Assembly (NCBI GenBank): GCA_965248805.1
Contig: CBDFKJ010000009.1
Coordinates: 1,994,633-2,058,632 of the forward strand
DNA: 64,000 nucleotides
DNA from: CBDFKJ01 sp965248805
GTDB lineage: Bacteria; Pseudomonadota; Alphaproteobacteria; UBA6615
Direction: 5' to 3'
Shown piece after piece: positions 8,207 through 14,769 of this stretch (positions within the stretch are counted from its first letter, which is position 1; each line of letters starts with the position of its first letter). Position numbers and translations under genes: made by a program. The notes under the pieces are model-generated. The model was not told the origin of the DNA and did no database searches. It was given only the letters and a program-made list of their open reading frames with translations.

Positions 8207-8866
8207 CTCAAACAAAATGGCCTCCGCCAAACCCGGAGCGGTTCACCTTTGCCGTCTGCCCACGCGTTTACATCGTCGTTGTGCACGAAGTTCACCGCAT
8301 AATCGCAGCCGACGACAGGTCTAATTGTAAGCGTCCGTGGTTCGCCGTGATGGTCTACCACAAACTTGACCTCGCTGAGATTGTCACCCGCGAGTCTATC
8401 CAACAGATCACCGAACTTCTTGTCGGCGCTCCTACCCCAGCCGATGTCTTGACCAGCGATGCTCAGGAGCTTGTCGTTTACGGCCAATCCCGCTTTTTCG
8501 GCGGGTGATCCTTTGCCAATGCCGAGGACTGTGACTCGATCGCCAACCCCGAGCGCCACTCTTGCAGCCTCGCGCCATTCGTCCTCATAGTTTTCAAGAG
8601 TAGCGGTCCGTATGCCGACCATGTGCCGAACCTCGTCGTCGCATAGGTCGGAATTGCGCACTAAGATCGGAAACGAGATGTTGTCCAACCGTTGCACATG
8701 ACTAAGTTCCGCCTCCAGCGCGGCGATGCGTTGTTTCTGCGCTTCAGCTTCGGTCAATGAAGCATCTATCTTGGGGAAATTGGTCGTAGGGGCGCACCCC
8801 ACCAGACCGACCAGCGCCAGTGCTGCAGCCACTTGTCGCCTCATAGGTTTTCCTCCGTCTTCCTTC

Positions 8867-9541
8867 CTATTTGCCGAAATCCATCACCAGTTGCCGGACG
8901 ACGCCGCAGATCGTCGCTGGTTCAGTTATCTCCATGATCGGGTAGCGCGGGTTCAGCGGCTTCAGATATTCGCGGGCGCCGTCAATGATGAGCTGCTTGA
9001 ACGTGGCTTCGTTGCTGCTTTCTAGCCGGATAACCACATACGACCCATTCTTGGCTTGCTGCATGGGCTCGACGCAGATGATCGATCCCGACGGGAAGCT
9101 GTCGCCGTCCGGCGCCTGCATGGAGTCGCCATCAAGCCGCAGGGCGAAGGCCCGGTTTGAATACCGCCGAGTGACGAGAATAAGCTTCTCGTAGGTTCCG
9201 GGCTCCAGCGGGTCCGCGATTTCCGTCCATTCGCCCGCGCGGACCCACGAGATAAGCGGCAGATACCCGGTGATCTCGGGTCCGGGCGAAGTGTTCGCCA
9301 CGCCCATGTCCGCAGCCCCGCCCCCGTTCGGCGGATACAAAAGATTGGCCGGTTGAGTGTCGAACGCACCCGCCAAAGCCTCCAGCGTGTCTTGATTGTA
9401 GGGGATTAATCCTCGCTCCAAGCGACTGAGATTTGGCGTGGACATGCCAATGCTGCTGGCGACCTTTTCTTGGCTCAGGCCCCGCTGTTTACGCCATTCT
9501 CTGCAATAGGTTCGGCGTCTCACGCCGGAATTATCTTGCAT
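8867..9541 (-). CDS. CI-like phage repressor (HTH plus S24 peptidase)
   Basis: About 224 aa from ATG 9541. The N-terminal Xre/Cro-type HTH is visible (WRKQRGLSQEKVASSIGMSTPNLSRLERG). The C-terminal S24 serine-lysine autoprotease domain shows the nucleophile in RLDGDSMQAPDG and the lysine in EATFKQLIIDG. A WVRAGEW segment may hold the Ala-Gly cleavage site. It keeps the prophage silent and is inactivated by RecA in related systems. An operator (9536-9550) overlaps its start codon, suggesting autoregulation. The start could also lie upstream at 9574. Confidence 0.9.
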   Translation of the reverse strand: MQDNSGVRRRTYCREWRKQRGLSQEKVASSIGMSTPNLSRLERGLIPYNQDTLEALAGAFDTQPANLLYPPNGGGAADMGVANTSPGPEITGYLPLISWVRAGEWTEIADPLEPGTYEKLILVTRRYSNRAFALRLDGDSMQAPDGDSFPSGSIICVEPMQQAKNGSYVVIRLESSNEATFKQLIIDGAREYLKPLNPRYPIMEITEPATICGVVRQLVMDFGK

Positions 9542-9607
9542 ATGACGCAACTCACACCATGCCACTAGGTGCAAGGTTGTGATTGACTTTTATTGCGCGG
9601 GGTGCAA
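9536..9607. promoter_or_regulatory. Repressor/Cro intergenic operators and PR-like promoter
   Basis: Two sites match TTGCRY-N3-RYGCAA: TTGCATATGACGCAA at 9536-9550 over the repressor start, and TTGCGCGGGGTGCAA at 9593-9607 upstream of Cro. On the plus strand TTGACT (9583-9588) precedes the second site with the same geometry as the PL-like promoter (TTGACT-N-TTATTGC). The -10 element is poor. Confidence 0.65.
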
Positions 9608-9618
9608 ATCGTGTTTGT

Positions 9619-9810
9619 ATGAAACTGAGCGCATACCTATCCGAGCACGACATCAGCTACTCGGCGTTCGCGGCGCGCATCGGCCGAGCAGTGTCAACTG
9701 TGAGCCGGTTGGCACGAGACGAGACACAACCCGATTGGGAGACAATGCGCCGCATCGTGGCCGCCACGGACGGCGCGGTCGGGCCGCAGGACTTCCTGGA
9801 CGCGGCGTGA
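9619..9810 (+). CDS. Cro-like HTH protein (63 aa)
   Basis: MKLSAYLSEHDISYSAFAARIGRAVSTVSRLARDE is a classic single-domain Xre/Cro helix-turn-helix, divergent from the repressor gene and 12 nt downstream of an operator. It should compete with the repressor and commit the phage to the lytic programme. Its last residues (VGPQDFLDAA) are echoed in the following reading frame, suggesting a local duplication. Confidence 0.85.
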   Translation: MKLSAYLSEHDISYSAFAARIGRAVSTVSRLARDETQPDWETMRRIVAATDGAVGPQDFLDAA

Positions 9811-10037
9811 TGGTAGAGGCTGGCGCATACACGGTTCCGGCTAGTGCGGTTCGTCGTCTGGAGGATCGAGTCGTGTCTCGGCCTCTTGCGCCAAGAGCCG
9901 TAGAGAGTCGGAAAATTGTCGTGCTTGAGCGGCGGTCATTTGAAACGTCAGAGATTGCGTGTCTCCCGGTCGCCGTGACCCGCTGCGGCGTTGGCCCGCA
10001 GGACTTCCTCGACGAGGCGGAGGGGGAGGCGGCGTGA
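9810..10037 (+). CDS. Short ORF ending in a duplicated Cro tail
   Basis: A 75-codon frame starting at the ATG that overlaps the Cro stop (GTGATGG). Its end, VGPQDFLDEAEGEAA, copies the Cro C-terminus. The middle is poor coding sequence. On the opposite strand (9939-9841) a short frame MTAAQARQFSDSLRLLAQEAETRLD looks like the end of a real phage protein. This may be a duplicated junction with a small inserted minus-strand gene rather than one expressed protein. Confidence 0.3.
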   Translation: MVEAGAYTVPASAVRRLEDRVVSRPLAPRAVESRKIVVLERRSFETSEIACLPVAVTRCGVGPQDFLDEAEGEAA

Positions 10038-10345
10038 TGGAGGATGCGATGACGACAACAGGCACGATCACATCCCTCTACAGGTGGGCGAAGGATGAGC
10101 CGGCGTTCCGCATGTTGAGCTGGGAGTTGGCGAGGGGCACCGCCGACACGGCTGCCGGTCAGCTCGCCGCGGCGGCCCGGCTGTCCACGTTCATCACCGC
10201 GGACGCCGAAGACTCGCGGCTGCCCCGCGCTGAAGCCCTTGAGGCAACAAAGATCGCCGCCGGCAAGGGCGTGGAGGCGTGGTGCGCGGCGGCGGAGCGC
10301 TATCTGCGCTTCATCGCTGAAGGGAGGGCGGAGGATGCCGCGTAA
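10037..10345 (+). CDS. Early rightward phage protein (102 aa)
   Basis: Starts at ATG 10037, with GGGGGAGG about 9 nt upstream and a start-stop overlap with the preceding frame. Sequence such as MTTTGTITSLYRWAKDEPAFRMLSWELARG and TKIAAGKGVEAWCAAAERYL is helical and coding-like. No domain recognised. Confidence 0.6.
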   Translation: MEDAMTTTGTITSLYRWAKDEPAFRMLSWELARGTADTAAGQLAAAARLSTFITADAEDSRLPRAEALEATKIAAGKGVEAWCAAAERYLRFIAEGRAEDAA

Positions 10346-10514
10346 GGGGTTCCGCGTCGTGCATCTGATCGAGAACACGGCGGTAAATCCCCACGGCGTC
10401 CGCCGGTGCCGATTGAGCCTGTGTGGAGAGCCGGGGCGGTTTAAGGAACGCGGCCGCGAGCGTCGCAGCGACGAGCTTGTCGCCATCCGAGACCATCGAG
10501 ATATCGAGCGCCAT
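10311..10514 (-). CDS. Small minus-strand phage protein (67 aa)
   Basis: MALDISMVSDGDKLVAATLAAAFLKPP...DAVGIYRRVLDQMHDAEPL has the look of a family of small phage proteins (DGDKLVAATLAAA, then a helix). It overlaps the end of the plus-strand gene by 35 nt, an opposite-strand insert in the rightward operon. Function unknown. Confidence 0.5.
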   Translation of the reverse strand: MALDISMVSDGDKLVAATLAAAFLKPPRLSTQAQSAPADAVGIYRRVLDQMHDAEPLTRHPPPSLQR

Positions 10515-10621
10515 GGAAATTGCCTTTCCGTCGTGGGTTCCGTCGCCACGACGGTAGCGCGGGGCGTGCGCCGAGTCATCGGATCGGGCGTCCCGCGCGC
10601 CCCAACCATGAGGGCGGCGTG

Positions 10622-10987
10622 ATGGTGACGCTGGGAACGCCTGTCCTGCGGACGTGGCGCCTTATCACCGGGCCTGCTGCCGTTGCCGCCGCGGGAAGCG
10701 AGTTCGACGAACTCCAGGAACGGGCGTTTCGTCTTCGCGCGGTCATGCTCAGGCATCGGGCGGATTCGGCAGTTGGGCCATACCGCGAGCATCTTCTGGC
10801 AGAGTCCACTCTTGCATCGCTTCGCGCATCAGAAATTGCAAATCGTCGTCGCTCATCGCGCGCACGTCCTTGGGCAACCAGCGGTATCGCTCGACTATGT
10901 AGAAATGGATGGCGTCGATGCCGTCGTGCTGTGCGTAACCTTCGCGTTCGGCTAGCTCGTCGCCGAAGCATATCAAGGCGAACTTGA
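10622..10987 (+). CDS. Rightward ORF, coding-like only in its first third
   Basis: Starts at an ATG in the same GGCGGCGTGATGG junction that opens the two preceding frames. Residues 1-40 (MVTLGTPVLRTWRLITGPAAVAAAGSEFDELQERAFRLR...) are coding-like. The rest overlaps a convincing minus-strand gene (10749-11048) and is arginine-rich. It is probably the surviving 5' part of a longer gene. Confidence 0.35.
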   Translation: MVTLGTPVLRTWRLITGPAAVAAAGSEFDELQERAFRLRAVMLRHRADSAVGPYREHLLAESTLASLRASEIANRRRSSRARPWATSGIARLCRNGWRRCRRAVRNLRVRLARRRSISRRT

Positions 10988-11048
10988 GGCTGGCCGCGGC
11001 ATGAACAACATCGCTGGTTGCGGCATAGGATTCTTTGGATCTAGCCAT
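10749..11048 (-). CDS. Hypothetical minus-strand phage protein (99 aa)
   Basis: MARSKESYAATSDVVHAAASLKFALICFGDELAEREGYAQHDGIDAIHFYIVERYRWLPKDVRAMSDDDLQFLMREAM has good amino-acid composition and helical periodicity. ATG 11048 is preceded by GAAGGTG. No family recognised. It is oriented against the surrounding replication genes. Confidence 0.55.
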   Translation of the reverse strand: MARSKESYAATSDVVHAAASLKFALICFGDELAEREGYAQHDGIDAIHFYIVERYRWLPKDVRAMSDDDLQFLMREAMQEWTLPEDARGMAQLPNPPDA

Positions 11049-11137
11049 TGGAGGCACCTTCGGTGATTGATCGGTTGCGTGGCGGCACTGATCGTATCAC
11101 CGGGGGGTGCCTCCGCCCCACCGTGGGCGAGCGTCGC

Positions 11138-11410
11138 GTGACTATGACGCGGCACCGAACAAGTTTCCGTCAGCCTGCCTCCGATCGCGGCGCCGGGGCC
11201 TCGCTGCGCACAAAGCTGACCCTCGTGGCTAGGAACCACCGCCCACGGTTGACGGACGCCCCCAGGCGTTTGGCGGTAAGGGCAGCCAGGCCCCTCACTC
11301 TTACGGACGACGATTTCCACAGTCGCACCGTAGCCGCACCGGCCGCGCCGGTCGTGGCCAATCGCCGGTGCCGGAATGGACACGATAACCGCGCGGGAGG
11401 CGGGAGATGA
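11138..11410 (+). CDS. Doubtful ORF before the CII-like gene
   Basis: A GTG/ATG-started frame whose stop overlaps the next gene's ATG (ATGA at 11407), which favours a coupled gene. The protein, however, is arginine- and alanine-rich with no domain. It may be a frameshifted gene. The stretch 11049-11410 shows nothing else. Confidence 0.25.
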   Translation: MTMTRHRTSFRQPASDRGAGASLRTKLTLVARNHRPRLTDAPRRLAVRAARPLTLTDDDFHSRTVAAPAAPVVANRRCRNGHDNRAGGGR

Positions 11411-11901
11411 CCAAGCGCCGTGACGTCGGCTCGGTCGACGAAGAGGTCCTGGCCTGCATCAACGCTCATGCGCCCAACGACATTCATGAGGCGACCGGCA
11501 AGACGGCCGGCCTGTTCCGCAAGGTCAGCGATCCCGACAGCAGCTACCAGTTGCACTTCATCGACGCCGTGCGACTGGCGGCGCTGGACATGCGCCACGG
11601 CCGCGAGCCGCGGCTGCTGATCTGCATGGAGCGGTTGGCGCGCGCGCACGCCGAGGATCTGGGCGGCGCGGTGCCGTCCAGCGCCGATCTCGGCCGGCTG
11701 GTGCATCACGCCGGCGCCGAGCTGGGCCAAGTGCACAGCGCCATCCTGGAAATGGACGCCGACGGCTGCCGCCACGCCGAGGAACTGCACACCGTCAAGC
11801 GGCAGACCGCCGACGTGCAGCGCATGTGCGAACGCATCCAACAAGCGTGCGACCGCGACCTGGCGGTGCACCGGCGGCTGCACTCGGTGGCGGCGGAATG
11901 A
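11407..11901 (+). CDS. Phage regulatory protein, CII/CP76-like
   Basis: 164 aa. DEEVLACINAHAPNDIHEATGKTAGLFRKVSDPDSSYQLHFIDAVRLAALD resembles phage regulatory CII-family (CP76) proteins, which act as DNA-binding regulators early in infection. The C-terminal half is long helix. It lies after Cro and before the replication genes, the usual position. ATGA overlaps connect it to both neighbours. Confidence 0.6.
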   Translation: MTKRRDVGSVDEEVLACINAHAPNDIHEATGKTAGLFRKVSDPDSSYQLHFIDAVRLAALDMRHGREPRLLICMERLARAHAEDLGGAVPSSADLGRLVHHAGAELGQVHSAILEMDADGCRHAEELHTVKRQTADVQRMCERIQQACDRDLAVHRRLHSVAAE

Positions 11902-12158
11902 AGATCCGTCAGGGTGGACGCCGCGCGGGCGACGGGCGCGGCCCCCGCGCAAACGCTCAGGTGCAAAGGTCAAGCCGGTGCCATCATCGGGTGCCACAAT
12001 CGGGGATGGCGCAGCATACCAAGCGGCCATGCAGAGCCTCGCATCGGCTTATCGGTCTAATCAGGGCCAATGGCCGCAATCCCCATTGCGTTCCTCCCGG
12101 CAGAGACGGCGCCCGCACCCCCACGTGGGCGCCGTCTCGCGCTTCGGTGAATGCATGA
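11898..12158 (+). CDS. Coupled small ORF of unknown function
   Basis: 86 codons with ATGA overlaps at both ends (11898-11901 and 12155-12158), which argues for translation. The sequence is basic and proline-rich (MKIRQGGRRAGDGRGPRANAQ) and unlike a folded domain. A frameshift inside cannot be excluded, because the +1 frame (GAAYQAAMQSLASAYRSNQG) looks more protein-like. Confidence 0.35.
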   Translation: MKIRQGGRRAGDGRGPRANAQVQRSSRCHHRVPQSGMAQHTKRPCRASHRLIGLIRANGRNPHCVPPGRDGARTPTWAPSRASVNA

Positions 12159-12406
12159 CCCGGCAGCAGTCCCGGCTCCATGCCTTCATCGCGTCGTACA
12201 CGGCCGAACACGACGGCTGCTCGCCCAGCTACGCGGACATGATGGAGGCCATCGGCGTCACCTCCAGGAGCGCCGTCCATGGGCTGATCGTCCGCCTGGA
12301 GCGGCACGGCCACATCACGCGCAGACCGGGCCACGCTCGCTCCGTCCGCATCGTCGATCGAACGTGCCCGGCGTGCGCCGCCGCCGTTGCATCCGGCACG
12401 GCGTAG
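12155..12406 (+). CDS. LexA-type winged-helix DNA-binding protein (83 aa)
   Basis: MTRQQSRLHAFIASYTAEHDGCSPSYADMMEAIGVTSRSAVHGLIVRLERHGHITRRPGHARSVRIV matches the LexA N-terminal DNA-binding domain almost end to end, without the peptidase domain. Such stand-alone domains are phage regulators that may bind host SOS boxes or phage operators. A CPAC cysteine pair follows at the C-terminus. Confidence 0.8.
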   Translation: MTRQQSRLHAFIASYTAEHDGCSPSYADMMEAIGVTSRSAVHGLIVRLERHGHITRRPGHARSVRIVDRTCPACAAAVASGTA

Positions 12407-12433
12407 AAATCAATTTCAGGAAAGGACACTCGC

Positions 12434-12772
12434 ATGGCCAAAAAACTGAAAGACAACGGCGCCGGCGAGCCTGGTGTCGGGCACAACGTTGGCGAACTGA
12501 AGCGCGACCTGATGCTGGCGGCGCAAGAGATCGCCCGGATCGACGAGCAGATCGCCGAACTTAGGGCCGAGAAGAACCAGATCAAGCAGGCCAAGGTGAA
12601 GGCCCACGGCGTCAAGCTGGCCGACTTCAACACCGTGAAGCGCTGGTGGAGTCTCGAAAACAAGGATCGCAACGAGACCATCGACAACATCCGGCTGTGC
12701 TGCGAGGCGCTGGGGATCGGCGGGCAGGGGGATCTGTTCCCAGCTTCCTCCGAACCGCCGGAAACAGCCTGA
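12434..12772 (+). CDS. Coiled-coil phage protein, GapR/DUF2312-like (112 aa)
   Basis: Residues 22-60 (LKRDLMLAAQEIARIDEQIAELRAEKNQIKQAKVKAHG) form a coiled coil with the layout of GapR-type nucleoid proteins and related phage genes, followed by a helical tail. GAGGAAAGG-type ribosome site upstream. The stop overlaps the next start by one base. Similarity to GapR is from pattern only. Confidence 0.55.
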   Translation: MAKKLKDNGAGEPGVGHNVGELKRDLMLAAQEIARIDEQIAELRAEKNQIKQAKVKAHGVKLADFNTVKRWWSLENKDRNETIDNIRLCCEALGIGGQGDLFPASSEPPETA

Positions 12773-13254
12773 TGTCGAACCGCGTTCAGCTCGCTGACAT
12801 TCGCGCCATGCCGGTCGGCGAGATCGCTGCCCTGACGGCCCAACAACTTGCGCTGTTGCAAGCGGACGCCGATGCAGCGCTCACGGCCGCCAGGACGCTC
12901 AAGAACTGGCTCGACGGCGCTATCGGCCTGCGTTTCGCGGAGAAGGCGCACACGGCACGGCGCGACGCCGGTAAGGACACCGGCACGGTCCGGCTGGTCG
13001 AGGACGGCGTGGTCGTTATCGCCGACCTGCCGAAGCGCGTCGATTGGGATCAGGACCAGCTCGCGGCGTTGGTCGAGCGCATCCGCGTCGAGGGCGACGA
13101 TCCGGCTGAGTACGTCGATGTCGCCTTCAAGGTCCCCGAACGCAAGTACGCCGCCTGGCCGAGCGCGATCCGGGCCGCCTTCGAGGACGCCCGCACGGTG
13201 CGCACCGGCAAGCCCGTCTTCAAGCTGACGCTCGCGAAGGAGGGCGCGTCATGA
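12772..13254 (+). CDS. Conserved phage protein upstream of the ATPase (160 aa)
   Basis: MSNRVQLADIRAMPVGEIAALTAQQLALLQADADAALTAARTLKNWLDGAIGLRF is followed by a region rich in DWDQDQLAALVERIRVEGDDPAEYVDV. Phage genes of this type sit directly before the RecA-like ATPase. No enzymatic motif is visible. It overlaps the ATPase start by 4 nt. Confidence 0.65.
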   Translation: MSNRVQLADIRAMPVGEIAALTAQQLALLQADADAALTAARTLKNWLDGAIGLRFAEKAHTARRDAGKDTGTVRLVEDGVVVIADLPKRVDWDQDQLAALVERIRVEGDDPAEYVDVAFKVPERKYAAWPSAIRAAFEDARTVRTGKPVFKLTLAKEGAS

Positions 13255-14147
13255 GCGGCCTTCCGATCATCTCGGCCGACGAGCGGCTCGCGGAGCGCCG
13301 CGGCGTGAAAGGCTGCATTTTTGGGGTCAGTGGAATTGGGAAAACGTCGCTTCTCTGGACGCTGGAGCCCGGTGCCACGCTCTTTTTCGACCTCGAGGCC
13401 GGCGATCTCGCCATCGAGGGCTGGAAGGGCGACACCATCCGCCCGCGCACCTAGTCCGACTGCCGCGACTTTGCGGTCTTCATCGGCGGGCCGAACCCGG
13501 CGCTCCGCGACGACCAGGTCTACAGCGGGGCGCATTACGAGGCGGTGGCCGAGCGTTTCGGCGACCCCGCCGCGCTCGATCGTTACGAGACCGTGTTCAT
13601 CGATTCGATCACGGTCGCGGGGCGTCTCTGCTTCCAGTGGTGCAAGGGCCAGCCCCAGGCGTTCTCGGACCGCAACGGCAAGCCCGACATGCGCGGCGCC
13701 TACGGTCTGCACGGCCAGGAGATGATCGCCTGGCTCACGCACCTGCAGCACACCAGAAACAAGAACGTCTGGTTCGTCGGCATCCTCGACGAGAAGCTCG
13801 ACGACTTCAATCGCCGGGTCTTCTCGCCGCAGATCGAGGGCTCGAAGACCGGCAACGAGCTGCCCGGAATCGTTGATGAAGTCATAGTCATGGCCGAGAT
13901 CGGCCAGGCCGACGCCGATCCCTACCGGGGCTTCGTCTGCCGCACCCTCAACCCGTTCGGCTATCCCGCCAAGGACCGCAGCGGGCGTCTCGATGCGATC
14001 GAGGAACCCCATCTCGGCCGCCTCATGACCAAGATCGGTGGCCCTGTCAGACCGGCGAGCGAGAGGCTGGAGTTTGGCCGCACCGCCTCATCGCCCGCCG
14101 ATACCCTCGTCACGCAGGGAGACGATCAAGGAGCAGCCCAACCATGA
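13251..14147 (+). pseudogene. RecA-like phage ATPase (AAA_24) with in-frame amber codon 68
   Basis: A 298-codon frame interrupted only by TAG at 13452-13454. Before it lie the Walker A motif GVSGIGKTS (K31) and a FFDLEAGD segment. After it the same frame continues (SDCRDFAVFIGGPNPAL...FIDSITVAGRL) to a normal end overlapping the next gene. The context RPRT-stop-SDCRDF suggests a TGG (Trp) to TAG change. The intact protein would be a RecA/Sak-like single-strand annealing or recombination ATPase. Unless suppressed, only 67 residues are made. Confidence 0.85.
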
Positions 14148-14761
14148 CTGGAGCCTGGAACGACTTCAACGATGCGGAAGAGCAACGGTCCTACGACATC
14201 ATTCCCAAGGGCACCATCGCGCCCGTCCGCATGACCATCAAGCCCGGCGGCTACGACGATCCCTCGCAAGGTTGGACCGGTGGCTACGCCACCCGCAACG
14301 CAACGACGGGCTCGGTCTATGTCAACGCCGAGTTCGCGCTCCTCGAGGGCCCGCATGCGCGCCGACGCGTATGGAGCCTGATCGGCCTCTCGAGCCCCAA
14401 GGGTCCCGAGTGGGGAAACATGGGCCGCTCGTTCGTGCGCGGCATTCTCAACTCGGCGCGCGGGCTGTCCGACAAAGACACTTCGCCGCAGGCGCAGACC
14501 GCACGGCGCATTAGCGGGTTTGCCGATCTGGACGGCATCGAGTTCCTGGCCAAAATCGACGTCGGCAAGGATCAGAACGGCGATCCCAAGAACGAGATCC
14601 GCTTTGCGGTGACGCACAACCACAGGGATTGGGAGGCATACCAGCAAGCCGGCGGCCAGTGGTGTCCGGGCGCGCCGGCCGCGTCAGCCACCCAGGCATC
14701 AGCAACACAACCAGCGGCGCCCCGGCCGGCCAACCCGAACCGTCCCGCCTGGGCGCAGTAG
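14144..14761 (+). CDS. Phage replication accessory protein, possibly ssDNA-binding (205 aa)
   Basis: It lies between the ATPase and the helicase and overlaps the former by 4 nt. The beta-rich N-terminal domain (YDIIPKGTIAPVRMTIKPGGYDDPSQGWTGGYATRN...YVNAEFALLEG) is followed by a proline/alanine-rich tail ending NRPAWAQ. This layout resembles phage single-strand binding proteins with a disordered acidic or proline tail. The function is inferred from position and shape; no motif proves it. Confidence 0.55.
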   Translation: MTGAWNDFNDAEEQRSYDIIPKGTIAPVRMTIKPGGYDDPSQGWTGGYATRNATTGSVYVNAEFALLEGPHARRRVWSLIGLSSPKGPEWGNMGRSFVRGILNSARGLSDKDTSPQAQTARRISGFADLDGIEFLAKIDVGKDQNGDPKNEIRFAVTHNHRDWEAYQQAGGQWCPGAPAASATQASATQPAAPRPANPNRPAWAQ

Positions 14762-14769
14762 GCAGCCCG

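Larger units (their letters stand above)
6925..8245 (+). mobile_element. IS3-family insertion sequence, copy 1 (1321 bp)
   Basis: Ends are a perfect inverted repeat beginning TGAACCGCTCCGGGTTTGG. The 3-bp duplication CCT flanks it (6922-6924 and 8246-8248). It holds overlapping orfA and orfB. An apparently identical copy is at 23862-25182, so both moved recently. It disrupts the M48 lipoprotein gene. Confidence 0.95.
6429..8844 (-). pseudogene. M48 metalloprotease lipoprotein with PDZ domain, split by IS3
   Basis: Removing the IS and one CCT duplication rejoins a 363-codon frame. The precursor starts with a lipoprotein signal (MRRQVAAALALVGLVGC, lipobox cysteine 17). It continues with a short coiled region, a PDZ-like segment (GKGSPAEKAGLAVNDKLLSIAG) and an M48 protease domain with HELAH (H223, E224, H227) and a third ligand in EAEAD (E275). 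The product would be a periplasmic, membrane-anchored zinc protease. It starts 22 bp downstream of the repressor gene on the same strand, the position of a lysogenic-conversion gene. The IS falls between the PDZ and protease domains and abolishes function. Confidence 0.85.
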
